A stretch of 64,000 bases of DNA from DATAUD01 sp036501665 (GCA_036501665.1 DASXZW010000046.1:1-64000); one strand, 5' to 3'. Shown: positions 1 through 7,703, counted from the first letter of the stretch. The notes: generated from the letters alone by a model not told the origin. A program made the numbers and translations.

Positions 1-261
1 AAAGTCCGTCGCCGTCTGGAAAAACAACAGGACCACTTGTTCACCTTTCTGGAACATGCGGACGTGGACGCGACCAACAATCTGGCCGAGCGGCAACTGC
101 GCCCCGCCGTCATTGCGCGCAAAGTTTCCTGCGGCAACAAACCCCCCCAAGGAGCTCGCACATGGGAAATCCTCACCAGCCTGGCGGCCACCTGCGCCCA
201 GCAGTCCCAATCCTTCGCAAAACTGGTCAGCCAAAGCGCCCTGCTTTCAACCGCACGCTAA
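1..261 (+). CDS. IS66-family transposase, C-terminal part (cut by window start)
   Basis: The reading frame is open from the first base and ends at a TAA at 259-261, so this is only the last 86 codons of a longer gene. The visible part contains DATNNLAERQLRP followed by RKVSCGN and a GARTWEIL...SLAAT stretch. This is the N-N-x-A-E-R-x-L-R-P signature around the last acidic residue of the DDE catalytic domain of IS66-type transposases. It would cut and join DNA for movement of its insertion sequence. The terminal inverted repeat downstream was not identified; degenerate hairpin repeats start about 10 bases after the stop. Whether the whole gene is intact cannot be judged here. Confidence 0.8.
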   Translation, partial: KVRRRLEKQQDHLFTFLEHADVDATNNLAERQLRPAVIARKVSCGNKPPQGARTWEILTSLAATCAQQSQSFAKLVSQSALLSTAR

Positions 262-267
262 ACACAT

Positions 268-352
268 ACGCGGCGAGACGCCGACGGATGCGCCGAGACG
301 CTCGCGCTCCCCTGTCGCACCAAAATTTGTGGCTACAGTTGTACTTAAAATG
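268..352. repeat. Degenerate GTAG/GGAG-hairpin repeat (family A) with AT-rich flank
   Basis: GGCGAGACGCC and CGCGCTCCCC match the right-end hairpins of the family seen intact at 3869-3916 and 39052-39199, but several stem bases are lost. The following block GGCTACAGTTGTACTTAAAA resembles GGCTACAGCTTAAGTTAAAA at 3938-3957, so the repeat unit includes an AT-rich flank. The copy looks decayed. Confidence 0.5.
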
Positions 353-354
353 CT

Positions 355-418
355 CTAGTCTCCAGTGGTGTCCGTGGGGTTGCGCGTGGAGTGTGCATGG
401 TCCAAAAGGCATCGACAG
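355..418 (-). pseudogene. Relic of the 3' end of a prepilin-like (H-X9-DG) gene
   Basis: Read on the minus strand, this stretch aligns nearly base for base with the last 60 or so bases of the prepilin-like gene ending at 5647. The intact gene ends VDAFWIMQHSTRKPTDNSGD. Here the first frame gives VDAFWTM, one base is missing (ATGCACACTCC instead of ATGCAACACTCC), and the next frame gives HSTRNPTDTTGD and a TAG. No upstream remainder was found, because the oxyR coding region begins within 20 bases. It is a decayed paralogue end, not a functional gene. Confidence 0.6.
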
Positions 419-437
419 TGCAGTTTTTTTAAGCGGT

Positions 438-1316
438 CTAATTTCTGATGGGGATTAGGCGGAGGAGTTCGGTTGCGGCGCGGTTGAGGGGGCGTTGTTT
501 GGGCCAGACGGCTGTAATGATTCGCGCGGGTTTTGGGGCGGCGAGGGAACGGTATTCGGGCGCTTCTTTGCGGTTCTTCAGAACGGCCATTTCGGGAATG
601 AGCGAGAGGCCCACACCCACGCGCACGAGGGCCTGGATGGTTTCCAATTGGGCGCTCCGAAAGCTGATCCTCGGGTGCGCTCCGTCCCGACCGCAAAAGC
701 CGAGAACCTGGTCGCCCAGGCAATTGCCGGGTCTCATCACGATAAGTTGTTCGTTGTGCAGATCGCCCAGTCTGATGAGCTTCTTGCGGGTGAGCGGATG
801 ATTCGGCGGCAAGCCGAGTTTTAGTTCTTCGCTGAAGAGATCGCGCACTTCAAGCCTTTTGTCGTCAATGGGTTGGCTGGCGAGAGCGACGTCAATTTCG
901 TAGGACAAAAGTTGTTTGAGCAATTGCGCGGTGGTGTCCTCATGAACGACTGTTTCGACGCCGGGGAATTTCCTGGTGAACCTGGCGAGCAAGTCCGGCA
1001 AAAGGTAGGGCGCAATTGTTGGCAACACGCCCAATGCGAGCGTGCCGCCGAGGAGGTTTTTGGCGTCGTTGGCTTCGCGTTTGGCGGCATCGGCTTCTTC
1101 GAGGATTTTTACAGCGTGGCGCAGGAATAATTCTCCGTGCGAGGTCAGCCGGGCTTCGCGTTTGAGACGATCGAAGAGGATCTCGCCGAGTTCGTCCTCC
1201 AGTTTTTTGATCTGCTGGCTTAACGACGGTTGGGCGACGTGGCATTGCTCAGCGGCGCGGGAAAAATTACGGGCGCGAGCCACGGCGACCACGTATCGGA
1301 GTTGGTGCATTTCCAT
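438..1316 (-). CDS. oxyR: LysR-family peroxide-sensing regulator OxyR
   Basis: A LysR-type transcription regulator of 292 residues: winged HTH at about residues 1-60 (FSRAAEQCHVAQPSLSQQIK) and a periplasmic-binding-protein-like effector domain from about 90 to the end. The start ATG at 1316 gives MEMHQLRY, the usual family start; a TTG two codons upstream and an ATG at 1310 are alternatives. With this start the two cysteines of the motif CLGDQVLGFC fall at positions 199 and 208, the same numbers as the redox pair of E. coli OxyR. That makes peroxide sensing by disulfide formation very likely. It is divergent from katG and its start overlaps a near-consensus OxyR operator (1315-1351), so autoregulation together with katG activation is expected. 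Confidence 0.92.
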   Translation of the reverse strand: MEMHQLRYVVAVARARNFSRAAEQCHVAQPSLSQQIKKLEDELGEILFDRLKREARLTSHGELFLRHAVKILEEADAAKREANDAKNLLGGTLALGVLPTIAPYLLPDLLARFTRKFPGVETVVHEDTTAQLLKQLLSYEIDVALASQPIDDKRLEVRDLFSEELKLGLPPNHPLTRKKLIRLGDLHNEQLIVMRPGNCLGDQVLGFCGRDGAHPRISFRSAQLETIQALVRVGVGLSLIPEMAVLKNRKEAPEYRSLAAPKPARIITAVWPKQRPLNRAATELLRLIPIRN

Positions 1317-1351
1317 AGGCAACGCCTATGGTAATCAGAGGAAAGAAGTAT
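1315..1351. promoter_or_regulatory. Predicted OxyR tetramer operator
   Basis: Four tetranucleotides lie at 1315-1318 (ATAG), 1326-1329 (CTAT), 1337-1340 (AGAG) and 1348-1351 (GTAT), each separated by exactly seven bases. The established OxyR consensus is ATAG-N7-CTAT-N7-ATAG-N7-CTAT, so 14 of 16 contact bases match with perfect spacing. The left half is the perfect dyad ATAGgcaacgcCTAT. The site covers the start region of oxyR and lies about 220 bases upstream of katG, which places it to control both divergent genes. Confidence 0.75.
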
Positions 1352-1448
1352 TTCAACAATTGATGGGGGTATGGTGGAATCAATGCACAAATGGTGGGAG
1401 TGCTAGGTAATTATATTGAAACTCAGCCCAACGCGTGGGGAATTTCAG

Positions 1449-1546
1449 TGGCGGCGGCGCAGCACCGCCCTACCAAATAATGAGGCGGCGGCGCAAAGAC
1501 GGCACAATATAAGAGCTACACCGCAAAGCGGTGTTACCGCCCTACC
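1449..1546. repeat. Cluster of GTAG-hairpin repeats (family C) in the katG leader
   Basis: Two or three units end in CCGCCCTACC: GGCGGCGGCGCAGCACC at 1451-1467 running into GCCCTACC, and ACACCGCAAAGCGGTGTTAC at 1518-1537 running into CGCCCTACC. On the minus strand each begins GGTAGGGCGG and continues into a hairpin, the layout of REP elements. The cluster lies between the OxyR operator and the katG ribosome binding site, so it is likely transcribed as part of the katG leader. Confidence 0.6.
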
Positions 1547-1569
1547 GAGTTTAAGAAATAGGAGAAATT

Positions 1570-3828
1570 ATGTCATCTGAATCCAAATGTCCTTTTCATC
1601 ACGGCGCTTCGCTTGCGGGTGGCACGACCAACCGCGATTGGTGGCCGAACGAATTGAAAGTCGAACTGCTGAACCAGCATTCGAGCAAGTCCAACCCGAT
1701 GGACAAGGGTTTCGATTATGCGAAGGAGTTTAAGAGTTTGGATTTTGCCGGATTGAAGTGGGACCTCGCGAAGTTGATGACGGATTCACAAGATTGGTGG
1801 CCGGCGGATTTTGGCCATTACGGCGGACTTTTTATTCGCATGGCGTGGCATAGCGCAGGGACGTATCGCACTTTTGACGGTCGCGGCGGCGGAGGACGCG
1901 GGCAGCAGCGGTTTGCGCCGTTAAACAGTTGGCCGGATAATGTGAGCCTGGACAAAGCGCGCCGATTGCTCTGGCCCATCAAGCAGAAATATGGCCGGAA
2001 GATTTCCTGGGCGGATTTGATGATTCTGACGGGCAACGTTGCGCTTGAAACGATGGGCTTCAAGACGTTTGGTTTTGCGGGCGGGCGCGAAGATACGTGG
2101 GAGCCGGATCATGATGTCTATTGGGGACGGGAAACCAAGTGGCTTGGAGGAGATATTCGTTATACCAAGGGTTCACCCGGTGTTGTGGAAGATCACGCGG
2201 TGCTTGTGGCGGATGATGATAGCGAGGTTTTGCATACCCGCGATTTGGAGAAGCCGCTTGCGGCGGTGCAGATGGGGCTTATTTACGTGAATCCTGAAGG
2301 TCCCGACGGCAACCCTGACCCGCTCAAGGCGGCTTACGACATTCGCGACACGTTCAAACGAATGGCGATGAATGACGAGGAAACGGTGGCGTTGATTGCC
2401 GGGGGCCATAGCTTTGGCAAGACGCACGGCGCGGGTCCGGCGTCGAATGTTGGCCCCGAGCCGGAGGGCGCGATGCTCGAAGCGCAAGGAATGGGCTGGC
2501 ATAACACTTTTGGCACGGGCAAAGGCGGCGACACGATCACGAGCGGTCTGGAAGTCACCTGGAGCCAGACGCCGACGAAATGGAGCAATTACTTTTTTGA
2601 AAACCTTTTTCGCTACGAATGGGAACTGACCAAAAGCCCAGCGGGCGCTCATCAATGGGTCGCAAAGGGCGCGGAGGCGGTGATTCCCGATGCGCATGAT
2701 CCTTCCAGGAAGCATCGCCCGACGATGTTGACCACGGACCTGGCGTTGCGCGTGGACCCCGCTTACGAGAAAATCTCGCGGCGCTTTTTGGAAAATCCCG
2801 ATCAATTTGCGGACGCATTCGCCCGTGCCTGGTTTAAGCTGACGCACCGCGACATGGGCCCGCGCTCCCGTTATTTGGGGCCAGAAGTTCCGAAGGAAGA
2901 ACTGATCTGGCAGGATCCGATCCCCGCGTTAAATCATCCGTTAGTCGGCGATGAGGAGATCGCGGAGCTTAAAGCAAAAGTGTTGGCGTCCGGGTTGTCA
3001 GTTTCCCAACTTGTTTCAACCGCGTGGGCCTCGGCCTCGACTTTCCGGGCGTCAGACAAACGCGGCGGAGCAAACGGGGCGCGCATTCGACTTGCGCCGC
3101 AACGCGATTGGGAGGTCAACCAACCCAAGCAATTGTCGAAAGTGTTGAGCACGCTTGAAGGGATTCAAAGCGCATTCAACAAAGGAGCAAAAAATGGCAA
3201 GAGGATTTCGCTGGCGGATTTAATTGTACTTGGCGGTTGCGCAGCCGTCGAGCAGGCGGCGAAGAATGCCGGCCATACGGTGAAGGTTGCGTTCACGCCC
3301 GGTCGCATGGATGCATCGCAGGAGCAGACTGATGTGGAATCTTTTGAAGTGATGGAGCCTCTTGCCGATGGTTTCCGCAATTATCGCAAGGGGAAATATT
3401 CCATCGCCGCGGAGTCGCTTCTGGTTGACAAGGCGCAATTGCTCAACCTTACGGCCCCAGAAATGACGGCGCTCATCGGCGGAATGCGCGTTCTGGACAC
3501 CAACTCGGACGGAACGCAGCACGGTGTTTTCACAAAGCGACTGGAAATGTTGAGCAGCGATTTTTTCGTCAATCTGCTTGATATGGGAACGGAGTGGAAA
3601 CCGACTTCGGAAATGGCAGGCGTTTTTGAAGGCCGCGACCGCAAAACAGGCAAGGTCAAATGGACCGGGACGCGCGTGGACCTTGTGTTTGGTTCAGATT
3701 CGCGGCTTCGAGCGCTGGCTGAGGTTTATGGTTGCTCCGATGCGCAAGATAAATTCGTGGCAGACTTCGTCGCCGCGTGGAGCAAGGTGATGAGTCTTGA
3801 TCGGTTCGATTTAAAAGGTGTCGCATAA
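1570..3828 (+). CDS. katG: Bifunctional catalase-peroxidase KatG
   Basis: Heme enzyme of 752 residues, the usual length, that destroys hydrogen peroxide and organic peroxides. The distal triad Arg90-Trp93-His94 sits in RMAWHSAGTYR. Tyr239 and Met265, the partners of Trp93 in the Met-Tyr-Trp cross-link that catalase activity needs, are both in place, and the proximal heme ligand is His280 in AGGHSFGKTHGAG. The C-terminal half (from about residue 440) is the inactive duplicated peroxidase domain, ending MSLDRFDLKG. No signal peptide is visible, so it is cytoplasmic. The ATG is preceded by AGGAG at 1560-1564. Divergent oxyR and the operator at 1315-1351 indicate OxyR control; hairpin repeats lie in the leader and after the stop. 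Confidence 0.97.
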   Translation: MSSESKCPFHHGASLAGGTTNRDWWPNELKVELLNQHSSKSNPMDKGFDYAKEFKSLDFAGLKWDLAKLMTDSQDWWPADFGHYGGLFIRMAWHSAGTYRTFDGRGGGGRGQQRFAPLNSWPDNVSLDKARRLLWPIKQKYGRKISWADLMILTGNVALETMGFKTFGFAGGREDTWEPDHDVYWGRETKWLGGDIRYTKGSPGVVEDHAVLVADDDSEVLHTRDLEKPLAAVQMGLIYVNPEGPDGNPDPLKAAYDIRDTFKRMAMNDEETVALIAGGHSFGKTHGAGPASNVGPEPEGAMLEAQGMGWHNTFGTGKGGDTITSGLEVTWSQTPTKWSNYFFENLFRYEWELTKSPAGAHQWVAKGAEAVIPDAHDPSRKHRPTMLTTDLALRVDPAYEKISRRFLENPDQFADAFARAWFKLTHRDMGPRSRYLGPEVPKEELIWQDPIPALNHPLVGDEEIAELKAKVLASGLSVSQLVSTAWASASTFRASDKRGGANGARIRLAPQRDWEVNQPKQLSKVLSTLEGIQSAFNKGAKNGKRISLADLIVLGGCAAVEQAAKNAGHTVKVAFTPGRMDASQEQTDVESFEVMEPLADGFRNYRKGKYSIAAESLLVDKAQLLNLTAPEMTALIGGMRVLDTNSDGTQHGVFTKRLEMLSSDFFVNLLDMGTEWKPTSEMAGVFEGRDRKTGKVKWTGTRVDLVFGSDSRLRALAEVYGCSDAQDKFVADFVAAWSKVMSLDRFDLKGVA

Positions 3829-3868
3829 AATTCCAGCACTGCTGCGGCGTGTAAAATGTTCGACAAGA

Positions 3869-3916
3869 GCGTCTGGCGAGACGCCAGACGCGGCGGTCGA
3901 GACGACCGCGCTCCCC
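3869..3916. repeat. Single family A hairpin pair (REP-like)
   Basis: Two consecutive hairpins with AGA loops: GTCTGGCG-AGA-CGCCAGAC and GCGGTCG-AGA-CGACCGC, followed by GCTCCCC. On the minus strand the unit starts GGGGAG directly before the outer hairpin, the GGAG variant of the REP tetranucleotide. The outer stem equals that of the copies at 32833 and 39052; the inner stem differs in sequence but is still fully paired. AT-rich sequence like that at 331-352 follows to about 3962. Confidence 0.7.
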
Positions 3917-4000
3917 ATAGACCGTCCTAACCGGGCGGCTACAGCTTAAGTTAAAACGCTCCAGGCTGAGTGATACTATCCTTCGGAATTGTGTGTGAGA

Positions 4001-4029
4001 CAGTGTCACATCTTTAAGACGTGACACTG
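4001..4029. terminator. Hairpin between convergent katG and secreted-protein gene
   Basis: CAGTGTCAC at 4001-4009 and GTGACACTG at 4021-4029 form a perfect 9-bp stem around an 11-base loop. GAATTG (3987-3992) and CAATTC (4031-4036) may extend it. The hairpin lies between two convergent genes, so a bidirectional terminator is plausible, but no T-run follows on either strand. Confidence 0.4.
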
Positions 4030-4064
4030 CCAATTCAGACGAGGTCGGCAATGCGACCGATTTG

Positions 4065-5411
4065 TTATTGTTGTTGCGTCGTATAAAACCGCGTGACGGC
4101 CAATGGCGTGTTCGTGTCAACAAGGTAGAATGGCGCGAAACTGGTGATCGTGTTCGTCGCCAACGGAACATATGTCCCGTTCAACGTGGTGGCGTACGAG
4201 GTGACGTACGTGTTGCCGGGAACGCCGAGGATGGTGATGACGGGATAGAGATTAATCCCGGTCGAGTTCAATGAGACCTGGTGGCTTGTGGTGAATTGGG
4301 CGGGAACAGAGGAATTGGTGGCCACCACGGAATAAACGCCAACCTCCGCAGCGGTGACGCCAGCGATGGTTAGAGTGGCAGTCCGCGAACCGGAAATCCC
4401 GTTGCCATCAGTGAGCGGATTTCCATCGAAAAGCCATTGGTAATTGGCGGCCACGTTCGAGACGAGAGCATTGAAGGAAACTGTGCCACCCAACGAGACA
4501 ATCGCATTTGATGGCTGATCGCTGAAGAACGGGGTCGTGGCGTTAGTGGGCGCAATGGCGCCGAGGGTGGTGGTGGCTGACACGGGATTAGCGGTCACTA
4601 CGATTGTGCCCTGGCCGCCGTAAGCGAGGAGTTGGTCATTTGTCTCCAATTGTGTGAAGTCATTAGCATAAACGTTTGTGATGACTATTTTGCTTTTGTA
4701 ATCGGCGATGTTTAAAATGCCCAAAGAAGGATTGCCCGGCTCGCCCAGCGTGGCCGACGCCCACTGCTGCAAGTAAACTGAACCGCCGTTGGTGACGATA
4801 AGCTCATTTGTGCCACCATCCCCGTTCCAGCCCACGCCCAATTGGCCATTTGGAATATAAAGCGAGCCGCCGTCAACGATGACTGTGCCTACAGCGGGGT
4901 TGCCGTTATTGGTTCCTTGCCCCACCCAGAGATGGCTGCCGCAAGTGAAAGAGCAACCCGGCCCGATATACAATGTGGACGGGCCATTCGGGAAACCAAC
5001 GCCAGTCCATTGTCCACTGGCAACCCCAAACGACGCGGAAGCCCCGTTGGTAACGATCATTTCTCCGCCGCCAGCCGTGCCGTCGTCGCCCATGATCAAC
5101 TGATACAAATCGCCCGTGTCATTTGTTACGATGCAAGAAACGTAAACGCCAGTCGTTCCAAGTGTTCCGTTAATTACGACCCGTTCTGTCTGGCCGCTGT
5201 TTGGATCCGTGTAGGTGGGCACTTCGGCCAGGGACCAGTTGTTGGGATCGTTAAAATATGCGTACTGACTGCCGTCGGGATTGCTTACGGCGTCCGCCGG
5301 AGCCCAAACATTGTCTATAGCCAGAGCGTTGAAGGCCAGCATTGGCCCGGCCACCAGACCGGCCACAAACAGGGCTTTGAATTTTTGCAGAGAGTTGTTC
5401 TTTGTTTTCAT
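4065..5411 (-). CDS. Secreted Ig-like domain protein with beta-solenoid-like region
   Basis: Function not recognised. The ATG at 5411, with AAGGA upstream, gives a clean Sec signal peptide (KALFVAGLVAGPMLAFNALA), so this start is preferred over the in-frame codon at 5450. Residues of about 60-260 are rich in Gly, Asn and Thr with repeats of the type VDGGSLYIPNGQLGVGWNG and LIVTNGGSVYLQQW, like the passenger repeats of autotransporters. About 290-375 is an Ig-like domain (YQWLFDGNPL ... LTIAGVTAAEVGVYSVVATN). The last 60 residues (VPGNTYVTSYATTLNGTYVP ... RFYTT) form a C-terminal module that the LRR protein at 11641 also carries in weaker form. No PEP-CTERM or LPXTG signal is seen. A surface or extracellular role is inferred. 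Confidence 0.75.
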   Translation of the reverse strand: MKTKNNSLQKFKALFVAGLVAGPMLAFNALAIDNVWAPADAVSNPDGSQYAYFNDPNNWSLAEVPTYTDPNSGQTERVVINGTLGTTGVYVSCIVTNDTGDLYQLIMGDDGTAGGGEMIVTNGASASFGVASGQWTGVGFPNGPSTLYIGPGCSFTCGSHLWVGQGTNNGNPAVGTVIVDGGSLYIPNGQLGVGWNGDGGTNELIVTNGGSVYLQQWASATLGEPGNPSLGILNIADYKSKIVITNVYANDFTQLETNDQLLAYGGQGTIVVTANPVSATTTLGAIAPTNATTPFFSDQPSNAIVSLGGTVSFNALVSNVAANYQWLFDGNPLTDGNGISGSRTATLTIAGVTAAEVGVYSVVATNSSVPAQFTTSHQVSLNSTGINLYPVITILGVPGNTYVTSYATTLNGTYVPLATNTITSFAPFYLVDTNTPLAVTRFYTTQQQ

Positions 5412-5599
5412 ATTTCGGAGTTTTGTTCCTTCTTGGATAACTTTCGTCATCTATATGCGGAAACTGCCAGATTAAGTCAATTGGGGCGGATTACTGTACC
5501 GGCTTTAGGGGATCGTCCCTCATATAAGCATGTCTAAAAACGCAGGTTAGCAATCTTGAGCGCCAGACTGAGGTCTTCCCAGTCCCGTTATGGGAGGAA

Positions 5600-5628
5600 T
5601 GGGAATTATGGGAATTATGGGAATTATG
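5600..5628. repeat. Short tandem repeat, three units of TGGGAATTA
   Basis: The 9-base unit TGGGAATTA occurs three times in a row just downstream (minus-strand sense) of the prepilin-like gene. It is non-coding. Its 9-bp period makes slippage likely. Confidence 0.6.
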
Positions 5629-5646
5629 TTTGCGGGGGTTGGAGGC

Positions 5647-6564
5647 TTAGTCTCCGGAGTTGTCGGTGGGTTTGCGGGTGGAGTGTTGCATGATCCAAAA
5701 GGCATCGACGCTGTTTGGTTCGTTGTCGTTCAGTCCGGCAAGTTTGCCGATGGGCGGGGTGGTTCGTTTGTCGCGCCATTTGTGAATTTCGGAGTGACCG
5801 TCCGCAAATGCAAAGCCGCACGCGCCGCCATGATATGCGCCCGGAAAGTCGATGATCTCCCATTGTTGCGGAACACCTGGCCAGCCGGCCATTCCAGAAC
5901 ACCATTCGCCGTCGTTGATGCTGTCGCATCGTTCGTCCACGAACACAATTGTCATGGCGGGGCCGGGCCTAAGAACTTCAGTCAGTTTGGTGTATTTTTT
6001 GAAACCGGACCCAAAGTCGTCGGCGTCGATTCCATTGAACCAACTGAGCATGGAGTAATCGCGTTGTCGCGGCAGCACTTGGCCCGCAAGAGGCCCGGAC
6101 GGCACAAGGCACGTATATTGATCGCCGGGGCATCTCCAGATGGCGGCGTCGTTGCCGCAGTAAGGCCAGAGATTGCTCTTCTTGATGACAACGCTGGTGT
6201 CCCAATTGGCGGAGTTTTGGCCGTCTGTCCCGGGGTTTCCGGTCCAAGTCATCGACTGGGACTCGGCCGGAATCCAAACGGAGGGATTTCCGTACGCCGA
6301 GGGAACGTTGTCGCGATTGTCATCCACGTACATTCGCCAGGCGAGCAGCATTTGCTTGCTGTTGTTCATGCACTGAACGCCCTGTGATTGGAGTTTGGCC
6401 CCCGAAAGAGCCGGCAGTAGCATGGCAGCGAGAATGGCGATGATCGCGATGACGACCAGGAGTTCTATGAGCGTGAATCCACGCCGCAATGAGGGTTTGC
6501 CGGGGCGTCGTTTGGAAGTCAGACCCTGGCAGATGGAGGACAATTCAGAATGAGGATAACGCAT
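5647..6564 (-). CDS. Prepilin-type N-terminal cleavage/methylation protein with H-X9-DG motif
   Basis: 305 residues. After a basic leader comes RRGFTLIELLVVIAIIAIL, the type IV prepilin motif: cleavage after Gly by a prepilin peptidase and methylation of Phe, with the Glu at +5 present. The C-terminal region has HGGACGFAFADG, which is His, nine residues, then Asp-Gly. This motif defines the H-X9-DG (DUF1559-like) family found in large numbers in Planctomycetes, Verrucomicrobia and Lentisphaerae. These are thought to be pseudopilins of secretion or surface systems; their exact role is not established. AGAGGA lies 8-13 bases before the ATG. No pilus assembly genes are nearby. A 64-base decayed copy of the 3' end lies at 355-418. 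Confidence 0.85.
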   Translation of the reverse strand: MRYPHSELSSICQGLTSKRRPGKPSLRRGFTLIELLVVIAIIAILAAMLLPALSGAKLQSQGVQCMNNSKQMLLAWRMYVDDNRDNVPSAYGNPSVWIPAESQSMTWTGNPGTDGQNSANWDTSVVIKKSNLWPYCGNDAAIWRCPGDQYTCLVPSGPLAGQVLPRQRDYSMLSWFNGIDADDFGSGFKKYTKLTEVLRPGPAMTIVFVDERCDSINDGEWCSGMAGWPGVPQQWEIIDFPGAYHGGACGFAFADGHSEIHKWRDKRTTPPIGKLAGLNDNEPNSVDAFWIMQHSTRKPTDNSGD

Positions 6565-6843
6565 AATAACTTTTCCTCTGTAATTTTATTCTTGTATGTC
6601 GCCATGCAGTAAATGACGTGATTCGGAAAGGCGCTTGAGTCTGGTGAAATAAGGGAAGACAACGCAATAACAAAATTGTGAAATTCTCGCGGCGCAGGCA
6701 AACTCGATTAACTGCACCAAGATTTCGATCTCGCTCCGCGAGGGACGAGTGGGAAGAGGGAATAGGTGAGGGGAATTCTAAAAATCTCTCTCTCTGCCAA
6801 CGAGAAAAATGAAACTCCCATCCTTGAACTCCCCAGCAAAAAA

Positions 6844-6901
6844 GAACCTCCTCTCCCCGGCCCTCTCCTCCATAAGTGTATGGAGTGTATGGAGGAGAGG
6901 G
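6844..6901. repeat. GAGGAGAGGG inverted repeat in a 437-bp gene-free stretch
   Basis: CCCTCTCCTCCATA (6861-6874) and TATGGAGGAGAGGG (about 6888-6901) form a 14-bp inverted repeat. The left 28 bases (6844-6871) match, in reverse complement, 27 of 28 bases at 54789-54816 inside the cheR gene. It is therefore a dispersed repeat. The rest of the gap 6565-7001 holds no gene I can support. Confidence 0.6.
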
Positions 6902-7001
6902 GGTAAAGTTCATTTGTGTGAGATTGGTTTTTGGATGCGGCTGCCCTGATTTCTCATTACTTTAGTTGACACTTGGGGTGGAAGGGTTACTTTTTTGTTT
7001 A

Positions 7002-7295
7002 ATGGAGTCGAACCAATCCAAGGTGGAATCCGGAAGCGGAGTGTGGCCGCTTTTGTCGGTGCTACTGGTGGCTTTGATTGTGGGGCCGATTTTGATGCCG
7101 TTGGGAGCTGTGTTTTTTGTGGCAGTTTTGGCGAGTGTTTACGCGACTCCTGTTTATGTTTGCGTTTTGTTCATTGAGGGACATTACGTTTTGGCGGTCG
7201 CGCTTTTGGCGGCGTGGGTGTTTTGGTTGCGGTCGCCTTTGCGGGCGAAATTATTTTGTTGGATGTTGGAAGGGTTTGAGTGGTCGAGCCTTTAA
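7002..7295 (+). CDS. Small hydrophobic membrane protein, unknown
   Basis: Not recognised. A 97-residue protein if started at the ATG at 7002 (MESNQSKVESG); a possible upstream start at 6966 would add 12 residues. It has a polar N-terminus, then two or three hydrophobic segments (WPLLSVLLVALIVGPILMPL, GAVFFVAVLASVY, and VCVLFIEGHYVLAVALLAAW), and a short basic/aromatic tail. It is probably an inner-membrane protein. It stands 30 bases upstream of the next small gene on the same strand. No ribosome binding site is obvious, so moderate confidence only. Confidence 0.45.
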   Translation: MESNQSKVESGSGVWPLLSVLLVALIVGPILMPLGAVFFVAVLASVYATPVYVCVLFIEGHYVLAVALLAAWVFWLRSPLRAKLFCWMLEGFEWSSL

Positions 7296-7325
7296 CGTTG
7301 GATGCGAAAAAGCAAATGATTTTAC

Positions 7326-7703
7326 ATGAAGCCGCTCGCAAACTCTAAAGGCGTGCTAATGGAAGAGCCGGAGTATTTCGGTCCGCAAAGCTTTTCTGTT
7401 GAGGTGATAGCACAATTCCCTGAGAAAGCCGCAGAACTGACAGAGAATTCCGGCATTCTGCACATCCAGATGGGTTTGCTGGCTTCGGCGGCGCGTAAGG
7501 CGATCGAGGTTGGCGATACAGTATTTCTTAAGCGTGTTTTTAGATTTATTAATGACATACTCGCTCGCGAGCGGTTGCATCCTGACGTGGAGGACGCAGT
7601 GGCAGATTCGTTTTTGACACTGACTGAATTCGAGCAGTCTGAAGCGGGCAGGAACGCCTGGAACTTACTGCCAGAGAAATTGAGGCGCCTGATTTCTAAT
7701 TAG
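7326..7703 (+). CDS. Small soluble hypothetical protein
   Basis: 125 residues with no signal peptide or membrane segment and a predicted mostly alpha-helical make-up (AELTENSGILHIQMGLLASA, KRVFRFINDILARE, DAVADSFLTLTEFEQ). Balanced, acidic composition and codon use like its neighbours support a real gene. The start may be the ATG at 7326 or the ATG at 7359 (MEEPEYFG). I do not recognise the family. Small all-helical proteins of this kind are often immunity or regulatory proteins, but nothing around it supports that here. Confidence 0.6.
   Translation: MKPLANSKGVLMEEPEYFGPQSFSVEVIAQFPEKAAELTENSGILHIQMGLLASAARKAIEVGDTVFLKRVFRFINDILARERLHPDVEDAVADSFLTLTEFEQSEAGRNAWNLLPEKLRRLISN

Noticed and set aside
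2173..2847. Long open frame antisense to katG (about 224 codons)
   Set aside because: Basic, low-complexity translation opposite a well-conserved gene; a mirror of katG codon bias, with no ribosome binding site or family.
5600..5628. Possible CRISPR or regulatory array in the TGGGAATTA repeats
   Set aside because: Only three contiguous 9-base units without spacers; a simple tandem repeat.
6545..6913. 122-codon minus-strand frame upstream of the prepilin-like gene
   Set aside because: Covers the GAGGAGAGGG repeat and has no recognisable sequence pattern or start signal; more likely non-coding leader.
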